Below are positions 1-8,278 of a DNA stretch of 64,000 bases, one piece after another (positions within the stretch are counted from its first letter, which is position 1; the number at the start of each line of letters is the position of its first letter). Source of the DNA: VXYL01 sp965199875. GTDB taxonomy: Bacteria; Pseudomonadota; Gammaproteobacteria; Pseudomonadales; Azotimanducaceae. A program made the position numbers and the translations under genes. The DNA lies in assembly GCA_965199875.1 (NCBI GenBank), contig OZ241346.1:744001-808000 (forward strand), in the 5' to 3' direction. The notes under the pieces are model-generated. The model was not told the origin of the DNA. It saw only the letters and a program-made list of their open reading frames with translations, and did no database searches.

Positions 1-2
1 TC

Positions 3-116
3 GAGCGCTACCTGGCCGACGAAAAACTAGCACGCCAGCGCCAGGACATCGCCTACACCGGCTTGGCGGTCGTCTTTCGCGGCTGGGAACTTTCCCGCTG
101 CGAAGCAGTGGCGTAG
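3..116 (+). CDS. C-terminal end of a protein cut by the window edge
   Basis: The last 37 codons of a gene read in frame from the window edge to a TAG stop. The peptide starts ERYLADEKLARQ and contains GLAVVFRGWELSRCEA. This looks like the tail of AAA-ATPase proteins with a C-terminal PD-(D/E)XK-like domain, which often end in a basic helix followed by a hydrophobic strand with a Trp. That match is from memory and no catalytic motif lies in the visible part, so the function is open. It converges on the broken protease gene on the other strand. Confidence 0.4.
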   Translation, partial: ERYLADEKLARQRQDIAYTGLAVVFRGWELSRCEAVA

Positions 117-154
117 CAGGCCCTTCGGCTGTCAGCCGGCTTCGGTGCCGACGG

Positions 155-593
155 CTACTTCAGCTTGAGCAGCGGACTGTCCGGCGACTCCGGACGCGGC
201 GCAAGCGTGCGATTGGTGCAGTCGGCCACCAGGTCCAGCGCTTCCAGGACGATCTGACCGATCAACGCCTCGCTGAGCGGCGGGCCAACGACGCAGTCCG
301 TGTTCATGAAGCGGTTGCCGATCTGGACCTTCACCGGCCCAGCGACCGAGCGGGTCTCCTTGCGCTCGTCGGCGTAGGTGACGACGACCTGCCGCTGCCT
401 TTCGAGCCCCCAGACGGCTGACGACGTTCTCCGGCAGCATGAGCATCACTGCGCCGGTATCTACGATGCCGTCCACCGTGGTGCAGCGAACCGTGGATTC
501 GTCGCGCAAACCTTGGCTGACGATGCCCCGGTCGGTGGCGTTTTCCAGTTCCATGGAAGCGACGATTTCGCCCCTTCGTTGTTCTCCATCCAT
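155..593 (-). pseudogene. retropepsin-like (clan AA) aspartic protease gene, frameshifted
   Basis: The first part reads MDGEQRRGEIVASMELENA, then VDTGAVMLMLPENVVSRLG, which holds the DTG active-site motif of single-domain retropepsin-like proteases. After RLG the frame is lost at a run of five C on the plus strand (407-411). Removing one base restores VVVTYADERKETRSVAGP, then VQIGNRFMNTDCVVG and LIGQIVLEALDL, up to the TAG at 155. The restored protein aligns along its length with the intact gene at 32168-32614, so the two are paralogues. The frameshift may be real or a homopolymer error. The role of these small proteases in bacteria is unknown. Confidence 0.75.
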
Positions 594-661
594 TGCCAAA
601 CTATAGCGCTCGGCCGGTGGTGATCTGCACAGGCATAGCTGCAAGGCGCACGTCCCTACCA

Positions 662-1450
662 TCAATAGCCGGTGGCCTCCCGGGGTTCCTCCGCCGTCTT
701 CCTTGCCGCCGCCAGGTCCGACGCCGCGGCGCGGGCCAGGAAGCCGCTGTCGGTGCCCAGGGTCACCAGGTTGAAGCCTTGGCGCAGGTAATGCTGGGTG
801 CGCGCCAGGCTGCCGGTGTGGATGCCGGCGGCGATGCCGTGGGCTCGGCAGGCGGCGAGGATGTTGTCCACGGTTTCGACGTGTTTGGGATCGTCGTCCT
901 GGCCGGGCCTCAGGCCGAGCGCGAAGGCGAGGTCGGAGGGGCCGATGTAGATGGCGTCCAAGCCCGGGGTGGCGGCGATTTCGTCCAGGTTGTCGATGCC
1001 TTCGGCGGTTTCCACCATGGCGATGCAGGCGATCTGGCCGTTGGCCTCGGACGTATACCCCCTGCCGCCGTACATGGCGGCGCGAATCGGGCCGAAGGAG
1101 CGAAAGCCGTCCGGCGGGTAGCGGCAGGCGGCCACGGCGTTCGCCGCTTCTCCGCGGTTGTTGACCATCGGCACGATCACCCCGTAGGCGCCGGCGTCCA
1201 GCGCCTTCATGATCTCGTAGGGTTCGTTCCAGGGAACGCGGACGATCGGCACCGTGTCGCGGGTGGAAATGGCCGGCAGCATGTAGGTGAGGTCGTCGTA
1301 GCTCAACATGCCGTGCTGCAAGTCCACGCACAGATAGTCGAACCCGAGGCTGGACATGGTCTCGGCGGTGTAGGCGTTGCCGATGCTCAGCCAGCCGCCC
1401 ACGGTGTTGCCGCCGGCCCGCCAAGCGGCCAGCGCTGTGTTTTCTCTCAT
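662..1450 (-). CDS. HpcH/HpaI family aldolase (class II, pyruvate-type)
   Basis: A 262-residue protein of the HpcH/HpaI aldolase / citrate lyase family, at normal family length. These metal-dependent enzymes cleave 2-keto-3-deoxy sugar acids or 4-hydroxy-2-oxo acids to pyruvate and an aldehyde. Visible landmarks are VDLQHG (the usual D-x-E/Q-H-G loop), VRVPWN, and MVETAEGIDNLDEI followed by IYIGPSDLA, which carry the metal and pyruvate ligands. It is divergent from the acyl-CoA synthetase operon that starts 139 bp away, so the two probably share a control region and may belong to one catabolic route. The exact substrate cannot be read from sequence. Confidence 0.85.
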   Translation of the reverse strand: MRENTALAAWRAGGNTVGGWLSIGNAYTAETMSSLGFDYLCVDLQHGMLSYDDLTYMLPAISTRDTVPIVRVPWNEPYEIMKALDAGAYGVIVPMVNNRGEAANAVAACRYPPDGFRSFGPIRAAMYGGRGYTSEANGQIACIAMVETAEGIDNLDEIAATPGLDAIYIGPSDLAFALGLRPGQDDDPKHVETVDNILAACRAHGIAAGIHTGSLARTQHYLRQGFNLVTLGTDSGFLARAAASDLAAARKTAEEPREATGY

Positions 1451-1588
1451 GGTTTCCTCCAGTGTCGGTTGGCAGTTTGGCGCCGCGTCGAAAAACGGCT
1501 ACTTGGCAAGGCCGATTGTATAGACTTCCGCGCTTGGCAAACCGCCGGCGCCCTTGGGGCCGCCTATGCGGGGTGGGGAGAGGAACGG

Positions 1589-3301
1589 ATGCAGCCCGAC
1601 ATAGCCGCAGCCGTGGCGCAAGTGACGGCGGCGGGACAGCCCTACGAAACGCGCAGCGAGCGCATTCGCGGCGTGGAGTTCACGACGTTCGTCAACGCTC
1701 CCGCCAACCTGCGGCTGCTGTACGCCAGCGGCTTGAACCATGCCGAGCAGGACTTCTACGTCTACCAGGACGAACGCTACAGCTACCGGCGGATGTGGGC
1801 GCTGGCCGCCCGGTGCGCCAACCGCCTGCGCGAACGCGGCATCCGGCACGGCGACCGCGTGGGCATCGCGCTGCGCAACTATCCGGAGTGGATCGCCGCG
1901 TTCATGGGCATCACCAGCGCCGGCGGCATCGCCGTCGCCATGAACGCCTGGTGGTCCGGCGACGAACTGGATTACGGCATCGCGGACAGCGGCCTGAAGC
2001 TGCTGTTCACCGACGCCGAGCGCACCGAGCGGCTGCAGGATCGCCTCGATGGGCTGGACATCGAACTGGTGACGGTGCGCCACCGACATGCCGACCTGCA
2101 AACCTGGGAGCAGTTCGTCGCCGGCGCCAGCGAGGAGATGCCCGAGCCGGACATCCGCCCCGAGGACAACGCCACCATCCTCTACACCTCCGGTTCCACC
2201 GCGCACCCCAAGGGCGTGCTTTCCACCCACCGCGCCATCGCCAACGCGCTCTTGGGCTGGGAGTGCGGCGGCGCCATCGCGATGGCGCTGAATCCGCAGC
2301 TGGGCGCCGCGGTCGGGCGCTCGGCGCCGCAGCCGGAGTATCCGCCGGCGGCGATTCTCACCGTGCCGCTGTTCCACGTCACCGGCTTGGTGGTGCAGCT
2401 GCTGTCTTCCTTCCGGCGCGGGCGCAAGGTCGTGGGCATGTACAAGTGGGACGCCGAGGAAGCCTTGCGGATCATCGAAGCCGAGCGCATCACCGAGTTC
2501 AACGGCGTGCCGACCATGGCTTGGGAACTGGTGCAGTCGCCGAATCGGGGCAACTACGATCTGTCGAGCCTGAAGAGCGCGGGCGGCGGCGGGGCGCCAA
2601 TGGCGCCGGAACACGCCCGGCAGATCGACAAGACCATCGGCAAGGGCGCACCCGGCACCGGCTGGGGCATGACCGAAACCCAGGGCCTCGCCACCACCAT
2701 CGGCGGCGCCGCGTTTCTCGAAAGGCCACGCAGCTGCGGGCGTGCGGTTCCACCCATCGTCCGGGTGAAAGCGGTGAAAAGCGATGGCCAGGACGCCGCG
2801 CCGTTCGAGACCGGCGAGTTGTGGATCCGGGGCGTGATGAACTTCTCCGAGTACTGGAACAAGCCGCAAGCGACGGCGGAAGGGCTGACCGACGGCTGGG
2901 TGCATACCGGCGACATCGGCCACTTGGACGACGAAGGCTACGTCTTCATCACCGACCGCTTGAAGGACATGGTGCTGCGCGGCGGCGAGAACGTCGGCTG
3001 CCAGGAGGTCGAAGCGGTGCTCTACGACCATCCCGCGGTTCAGGAAGCGGCGGTGTTCGGCGTGCCGGACGAGCGCCTGGGCGAGACGCTGGCCGCGGTG
3101 GTCGCCACCAAGCCCGGGCAGCGGCTGAGCAGCGAGGACGTGCGCGCCTTCGCCGCCGAGCATCTGGCCAAGTTCAAGGTGCCGGACCACGTCTGGATTC
3201 GCAGCGAACGCCTGCCGCGCATCGCTTCGGAGAAGATCTTCAAGCGCGGCCTGCGCGACGAAGCCATCGAGCGGCTGAAAGCTCGACAAGCCAGCGGATG
3301 A
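1589..3301 (+). CDS. class I adenylate-forming enzyme (acyl-CoA synthetase / AMP-dependent ligase)
   Basis: A 570-residue ANL-superfamily ligase that activates a carboxylic acid with ATP and usually passes it to CoA. Seen: the phosphate-binding loop YTSGSTAHPKG (about 199-209), GWGMTET (359-364), the TGD ribose-binding Asp near 442, and a C-terminal SEKIFKR segment holding the catalytic Lys near 549. The loop has Ala where Gly is usual (GSTA), and the lysine follows Glu rather than Gly; both are mild departures. I chose the ATG at 1589 because GGAGAGGA lies just upstream, although the frame stays open further upstream. Its stop overlaps the next start (ATGA). The acid substrate is unknown. 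Confidence 0.88.
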   Translation: MQPDIAAAVAQVTAAGQPYETRSERIRGVEFTTFVNAPANLRLLYASGLNHAEQDFYVYQDERYSYRRMWALAARCANRLRERGIRHGDRVGIALRNYPEWIAAFMGITSAGGIAVAMNAWWSGDELDYGIADSGLKLLFTDAERTERLQDRLDGLDIELVTVRHRHADLQTWEQFVAGASEEMPEPDIRPEDNATILYTSGSTAHPKGVLSTHRAIANALLGWECGGAIAMALNPQLGAAVGRSAPQPEYPPAAILTVPLFHVTGLVVQLLSSFRRGRKVVGMYKWDAEEALRIIEAERITEFNGVPTMAWELVQSPNRGNYDLSSLKSAGGGGAPMAPEHARQIDKTIGKGAPGTGWGMTETQGLATTIGGAAFLERPRSCGRAVPPIVRVKAVKSDGQDAAPFETGELWIRGVMNFSEYWNKPQATAEGLTDGWVHTGDIGHLDDEGYVFITDRLKDMVLRGGENVGCQEVEAVLYDHPAVQEAAVFGVPDERLGETLAAVVATKPGQRLSSEDVRAFAAEHLAKFKVPDHVWIRSERLPRIASEKIFKRGLRDEAIERLKARQASG

Positions 3302-4407
3302 GCAACGAGGAGCCGATGGGCGAAACGACGCCACAGCCACAAAAGACGCCACAGCCACAAAAGAAGAAGGTCGCCATGCAGCTGCCGCGACGCGCCGACG
3401 TGGCGGACCTGGAGCAGCGCTACGCCTTGGAACTCGAAGCCCTCGCCCCGATCGCCGACATCGTGGAGGTGGCCAGCACCACGCCGGACGCCTTCGTGGA
3501 AGGCGCGGCGGACTGCGACGCGGTGATCACCTCCTGGGGCATTCGCCTGGACGAGTCCATCGTCGGCCGCCTGCCCCGCTGCGTGGTGATCGGCCTCGGC
3601 AGCGTCGGCGTGGACATGGTGGACGTCGAAGCCGCCACCCAGGCCGGCATCGTCGTCACCAATACCCCGGACGTGTTCATCGAGGAAGTGGCGGACCACG
3701 CCATGATGCTGCTGCTCTCGGCCATCCGCCGCACCAAGGAGCAGAACATCCTTGCTGCCGAAGGCCAGTGGCACCGGGGCCGCCCGCAACTCAACCACGT
3801 GCCGCGGCTGATGGGCCGAACCCTGGGGCTGCTTTCCTTCGGCAACGTCGCCCGCTGCACCGCGGCGCGCGCCCAGGCATTCGGCTTGAACGTCATCGCC
3901 TACGACCCCTACGTGAGCGAACTCACCATCGGCGAGCACGGCGTGGAGCCAGTGCCCTGGGGCGAGCTGCTGGCGCGCTCGGACTACATCAGCGTGCATT
4001 CGCCGGACAACGAAGAAACCCGGCACAGCCTGAACGCCGCGGCGTTCGCGCAGATGAAGGACGGCGTGGTGATCGTCAACACCGCCCGCGGCCCGGTGAT
4101 CAAGGAGGCCGACCTGATCGACGCCTTGCAGAGCGGCAAGGTGCAGTCCGCTGGCCTGGACGTTCTGGAGCAGGAGCCGCCAGCGGCGGACAATCCGCTG
4201 CTGACGATGCCGAACGTCGTCGTCACGCCGCACGTCGCCTCGGCTTCCACGCGCATGAGGCCCACCGCCCGCCGCCGGGTCGGGCGCGAAGTGTCGCTGG
4301 TGCTGCGCGGCAAGTGGCCGATGAGCTGCGTCAATCCCACCGTGCTGCCGAAGACGCCGTTGGAGCGCTGGCAGCCCTACCCCATGAACCGAGGACCGAA
4401 CCGATGA
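3298..4407 (+). CDS. D-2-hydroxyacid dehydrogenase (CtBP/PGDH-like)
   Basis: A 369-residue NAD(P)-dependent D-isomer-specific 2-hydroxyacid dehydrogenase, translationally coupled to the synthetase (overlap ATGA). The catalytic residues are present: Arg in VNTARGPV, Glu in LDVLEQEPP and His in TPHVAS. The nucleotide-binding turn reads LLSFGNVARCTAARA, where GxGxxG enzymes have GFGRIG, so it is slightly atypical. The first 25 residues are a Gln/Pro/Lys-rich repeat (PQPQKTPQPQKKK). An internal ATG at 3376 (MQLPRR) would remove them and is a possible alternative start. It probably reduces a 2-oxo acid in the pathway that includes the neighbouring ligase and aldolase. Confidence 0.85.
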   Translation: MSNEEPMGETTPQPQKTPQPQKKKVAMQLPRRADVADLEQRYALELEALAPIADIVEVASTTPDAFVEGAADCDAVITSWGIRLDESIVGRLPRCVVIGLGSVGVDMVDVEAATQAGIVVTNTPDVFIEEVADHAMMLLLSAIRRTKEQNILAAEGQWHRGRPQLNHVPRLMGRTLGLLSFGNVARCTAARAQAFGLNVIAYDPYVSELTIGEHGVEPVPWGELLARSDYISVHSPDNEETRHSLNAAAFAQMKDGVVIVNTARGPVIKEADLIDALQSGKVQSAGLDVLEQEPPAADNPLLTMPNVVVTPHVASASTRMRPTARRRVGREVSLVLRGKWPMSCVNPTVLPKTPLERWQPYPMNRGPNR

Positions 4408-5156
4408 GGAACCGAAGACTGTCTGTCGTCGCCGTTGCCGCCTGTGCCGCATTCGCCGCAAGCGCGGCGACGGGCGCGGAAATCGACGACAAAGTAAACG
4501 CCGCGCTGGCGGCCGATGTCCGCAGCGACGCCGAGACGGCCCGGGACGCCAACCGCAAGCCGTTGGAAACGCTGAAGTTCTTCGGCCTGCAAGACGACAT
4601 GCACGTGCTGGAACTGGTGCCCGGCGGCGGCTGGTACACGAAAGTGCTGGCACCCGTGCTGGCGGAGAACGGGCGACTGGCGGTTTCCATTGGAACCCAG
4701 GGCGCCGAGGCGGTCGCCGACGAGCAGGGCTGGGACGTCGACGTCATTCAGACCGGCAACTTCTCGCCGGTCGAGAACTCGCGGCTGTTCCAGATCACCG
4801 ACCTCGACTTCGGCACCGGCCGGTTCGACATGGCGCTCACCTTCCGCAATCTGCACAACTTCAACGAGGTGGGCCGCACCGCCATCAACGAGGCGGTGCT
4901 GCAAGCGTTGAAGCCGGGCGGCCTCTACGGCGTCGTCGACCACACCCGCCGACACATGCAGGCGGACACGGACGAGAACTGGCGGCGCATGGACCCGGTG
5001 CTGGCCATCAAGGAAATCGAGGCCGCCGGGTTCGAGTTCGTGGACTACTCGGACCTGCACTACCGGCCGGACGACGAACTGCGCTACGAGGTGGGCAGAA
5101 AGACCGTAACCGGCAACACCGACCGCTTCACGCTGCTGTTCCGCAAGCCGGAGTAG
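4404..5156 (+). CDS. exported class I SAM-dependent methyltransferase-like protein
   Basis: A 250-residue protein whose start overlaps the stop of the dehydrogenase (ATGA), making it the third gene of the operon. The first 24 residues look like a cleavable signal peptide (MRNRRLSVVAVAACAAFAA then SAATGA), so the domain is predicted to be periplasmic. The Rossmann-like motif I is VLELVPGGGWYTKVLAP, followed by LDFGTGRFDMALTFRNLHN and LKPGGLYGVVDH. A periplasmic methyltransferase would lack SAM, but a family of exported proteins with this fold is widespread in proteobacteria and its function is not known to me. Confidence 0.75.
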   Translation: MRNRRLSVVAVAACAAFAASAATGAEIDDKVNAALAADVRSDAETARDANRKPLETLKFFGLQDDMHVLELVPGGGWYTKVLAPVLAENGRLAVSIGTQGAEAVADEQGWDVDVIQTGNFSPVENSRLFQITDLDFGTGRFDMALTFRNLHNFNEVGRTAINEAVLQALKPGGLYGVVDHTRRHMQADTDENWRRMDPVLAIKEIEAAGFEFVDYSDLHYRPDDELRYEVGRKTVTGNTDRFTLLFRKPE

Positions 5157-5168
5157 GCCCCAGCGACC

Positions 5169-5190
5169 GGGTCCACCGTCCGGTGGACCC
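5169..5190. terminator. GC-rich hairpin between convergent genes
   Basis: A perfect inverted repeat, GGGTCCACCG / CGGTGGACCC, with two bases between the arms. It lies in the 51-bp gap between the stop codons of the methyltransferase (+) and the TonB-dependent receptor (-). Position and symmetry suit a bidirectional terminator. There is no clear T tract on either side, so it may instead be a processing or blocking hairpin. Confidence 0.55.
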
Positions 5191-5207
5191 GCCGTCGGTG
5201 GGTGCGC

Positions 5208-8200
5208 CTATCTGCGCGTCATGCGCAGATCGAGGTAGAAGTTCCTGCCGTAGTCCTGGTGCGCGTCGGCCAGATAGCCGAAGTAGCGGTCCGCCAGCGG
5301 CGCCCGTTCGTCGGTGAGGTTTCTGGCGCCAAAGCGCATGCGCACGTCCGCGTCGCGCCAGTCCATGGTGTAGTCCACCGTCGCGTTCAAGGTGGTCATC
5401 GGCGCCAGCCACCAGCGCAGCCCGGTGTCGTCCGAGCACGACACCGTCGACGGAACGTCGTCGCAGTCCAAGGTGAGCGACTCCTGGTACAGCTTGCCGA
5501 TGCGCACGCCGGAGAGGCTGGCGCCAAGAGCGCCTCGGGACCAGGACACGCGCAGATTGTGCTTCTGCTTCTGGTTGCCGTTGCGGTAGATCAAGTCGTC
5601 GAAGCCGCGAACCGGGATGCTGGCTGGCAAGGTGCCGGCGTCTTTGGCCGCCAGCAAGCCAGCGGCTTCGCCGCCCGGCGCCTGCTCGAAAGTATCCAGG
5701 AACGAAGCGGTATACCTGATGTTGAACGTACCGGCTTCCACCTCGAAGCGGTAGGAGAGACTGGTGTCGAAGCCCTTCAAGGTGCGCGTGTCCAGGTTGG
5801 CATAGCGATCGTTGACGCGCAGCACGTCGCCAGCCGGGCAGACGCCGGCGGCCCGGTAGACGGCGGCAACGTCTTCGTCCACTTCGGCGTCGCGCACCAC
5901 GGCCGGGTTGGCCTGCAGTGCCGAGCAGTTGCCGGCGCCGTGTTGCAGGCGCAGCAGCGCATCGAGCACGGTGTGGTTCTCTTCGCCGAAGAGGCCGATG
6001 GTGTCGGTCTTCTCGATGCTCCAGTAGTCCAGCGTGAAGGTGAGGCCATCGAACGGTTCGAGGACGACGCCGACGGAAGCGTTGTCGGAACGCTCCGATT
6101 CGAGGGCGTCGCTGCCGCGGGCGGTGCGCTGCACGGAGTTGCGGCAGTCGACGATGTCCTGCCCGGGGTCGCCGCCGGCGTTGGCGGCGTAGATGCAGGC
6201 GTAGTCGTTGCGCGTGTTCTGGCGCGCCACGATGGTCTCGTTGACGGTCACCAGGTTGGGAGCGCGAAACGCCTGGGACCAGGAAGCGCGCAGCAGAATG
6301 GCGTCGTGGGGCCGCCAGCCGCCAGCGATCTTGCCCACCACCGTGTCGCCGACGTCGGAGAAGCTCTCGTAGCGCGCTGCCGCCTGCACGTCGACGCTGT
6401 CGAACAGCGGAATGTGCAGTTCCGCGAACACCGAGGCGACGTTGCGGCTGCCGCTGTTGTCCGGCGTCGGGCTGGAGTTGACGACGTCCGACACGAAGGG
6501 GAAGGTGTCGCCGTCGAAGTCCGTGAAGGCGATGGTGCCGTCCAGGCGCGGGTCCCGGTCGTCCTCGAAGGACTCGCGGCGCAGCTCGGCGCCGGCGGCA
6601 AAGCCCACCGGACCGGCCGGCATCTCGAACAGGCCGTCGCGATTCAGCTGGAAGTCCACCGTGGACAGCGACATCTCGTTGTCCCGGTAGACGTCCACCA
6701 GCGCCCGTTCCAAATTGCTGTTCACGCCCTCGGCGAACGGGTTGTAGGCCGCCGACGTGGAATCCCGCAGCGCCTCGACCATCAGCGTGTTGGAGACTCG
6801 GTTGCGGGTGATGTCCTCGCGGGTCGCCTTGGAGTGCAGCACCGCGGCTTCCCAGTCCCACTCCCCGGCGCTGCCGCGCAAGCCTTGCAGAAGACGGTAG
6901 ACGGTGCCGCTGTTGTCGACGATGCGGGGCACTTCCGCGTAACGGTAGTTGTCGACGGTGAGGTCCAGGCCTTCGCAGGGCACGTCTGGAATCACGCTCT
7001 CCGGCAGCCGGTTCGGCGAACCGCAGGGGCCGAACGGGTTGTAGTGGTTCTGGGCGCCGACGCGCAGCCGCACCGAGGAGAAGGAGTACGAGGCGTGGCG
7101 GCGCAGATTGGTGTCGGACTGGTAGAGCATGAACTCCGAGAAGCTCTCAACGCCGTTGTCGAAGTCGTGGTTGAGGAAAGCGAACAAGGTGCGCCGATCC
7201 AGTTCCGCGGAGACGTCGCGAAACCCGTTCAGGTTGTACCGCTCGGTGCCCTGGCCGTCGGGGGCGCCGCAGAGCCGGTCGTTCAACGCCCACTCGCAGC
7301 GCCCGTCGCCGGCGGGGTACACCTCGAACTCGCCGGCGCCGTCGGTCAGGTGGCGCACGCCCGAGCGGCTGGCGCTCGGCACCACGTCGAACTGGCCGTA
7401 GAGCGAATGCGCACTGGTGTTGCGCAGCCGGGTATCGCCGTCCCAGGGGGAGCTCTCGTCCACGAAGACCCGCAGGTCGCCCGTGGCCCAGCGCGGATCT
7501 TCGTCGGCGCGCACCCGGCCCCGGGACTGCCAGCTGCCCATCACGCTCAAGTTGGTGCGGCCGCCGTTGAAGTCCCCGCCCCAGGCGAAATCCAGGTTCA
7601 CCGGCTTGCGATCCAGACGCTCGTACCAGCCGTAGCGGGCGCGGACCCGAAAGCCGCGGTAGTCGCTCTGCAGCACGTGGTTGACGACGCCGGCCACGGC
7701 GTCCGCCCCGTAAACTGCGGAAGCGCCGTCCTTCAGCACTTCCACCCGTTCGATGCCGTACACCGGGATGGTGTTCGAGTTGACGGTGTTCACCGGCACG
7801 AAGCTGCCGCCCACTTCCTCGGTCTGGTAGCTCGCGGCGTTCACCAGGCGGCGGCCGTTCAGCAGCACCAGCGTGTTGCCGGTGCCGAGGTTGCGCAGGT
7901 TGAAGGCGCCGATGTCGCCGCGCGCCGAGTTCACGCCGCCGCTGATGTTCTCGGCCTCGTTGAAGAAGTTCTGCCCCTGCTCCGGCAGCAGTTCGAGCAG
8001 TTCGTCTCCGGAGTCCACGCCGAAGGCGTCGATGTCGTCGGCGCTGAACACCGACACCGGCAGCACGCCGCCGATGTTGGCGCCGCGAATGTGCGTTCCG
8101 GTGACGACGATCTCCTCGATCATCGACTCTTCCTGTTCCTGCTGCGGCTCTTGTTGTTCGGCTTGTTCCGCCGCAACAGATGCAATGGCGACCGCGGCGG

Positions 8201-8231
8201 CCGACGCCGCCAACGCGAGGGGTGCTCTCAT
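5208..8231 (-). CDS. TonB-dependent outer membrane receptor
   Basis: A 1007-residue TonB-dependent receptor. In order: a signal peptide (MRAPLALAASAAAVAIASVAA), an acidic Gln/Glu-rich linker, a TonB-box-like EEIVVTGTHIRGA, the plug domain (LLELLPEQG, GDIGAFNLRNLGTGNTLVLL, RVEVLKDGASAVYGADAVAG), then a long beta-barrel ending in an aromatic C-terminal strand (NFYLDLRMTRR). The VTGTRI-like box and the long barrel with paired cysteines resemble receptors for peptides, siderophores or oligosaccharides. It lies downstream of the peptidase-lyase fusion on the same strand (47-bp gap), so it may import the substrate of that enzyme. That link is inference. Confidence 0.9.
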   Translation of the reverse strand: MRAPLALAASAAAVAIASVAAEQAEQQEPQQEQEESMIEEIVVTGTHIRGANIGGVLPVSVFSADDIDAFGVDSGDELLELLPEQGQNFFNEAENISGGVNSARGDIGAFNLRNLGTGNTLVLLNGRRLVNAASYQTEEVGGSFVPVNTVNSNTIPVYGIERVEVLKDGASAVYGADAVAGVVNHVLQSDYRGFRVRARYGWYERLDRKPVNLDFAWGGDFNGGRTNLSVMGSWQSRGRVRADEDPRWATGDLRVFVDESSPWDGDTRLRNTSAHSLYGQFDVVPSASRSGVRHLTDGAGEFEVYPAGDGRCEWALNDRLCGAPDGQGTERYNLNGFRDVSAELDRRTLFAFLNHDFDNGVESFSEFMLYQSDTNLRRHASYSFSSVRLRVGAQNHYNPFGPCGSPNRLPESVIPDVPCEGLDLTVDNYRYAEVPRIVDNSGTVYRLLQGLRGSAGEWDWEAAVLHSKATREDITRNRVSNTLMVEALRDSTSAAYNPFAEGVNSNLERALVDVYRDNEMSLSTVDFQLNRDGLFEMPAGPVGFAAGAELRRESFEDDRDPRLDGTIAFTDFDGDTFPFVSDVVNSSPTPDNSGSRNVASVFAELHIPLFDSVDVQAAARYESFSDVGDTVVGKIAGGWRPHDAILLRASWSQAFRAPNLVTVNETIVARQNTRNDYACIYAANAGGDPGQDIVDCRNSVQRTARGSDALESERSDNASVGVVLEPFDGLTFTLDYWSIEKTDTIGLFGEENHTVLDALLRLQHGAGNCSALQANPAVVRDAEVDEDVAAVYRAAGVCPAGDVLRVNDRYANLDTRTLKGFDTSLSYRFEVEAGTFNIRYTASFLDTFEQAPGGEAAGLLAAKDAGTLPASIPVRGFDDLIYRNGNQKQKHNLRVSWSRGALGASLSGVRIGKLYQESLTLDCDDVPSTVSCSDDTGLRWWLAPMTTLNATVDYTMDWRDADVRMRFGARNLTDERAPLADRYFGYLADAHQDYGRNFYLDLRMTRR

Positions 8232-8278
8232 GGTTCGTACCTTGGGGGGCCGCAAGGAGCGGCGATTGCCGGCGAATG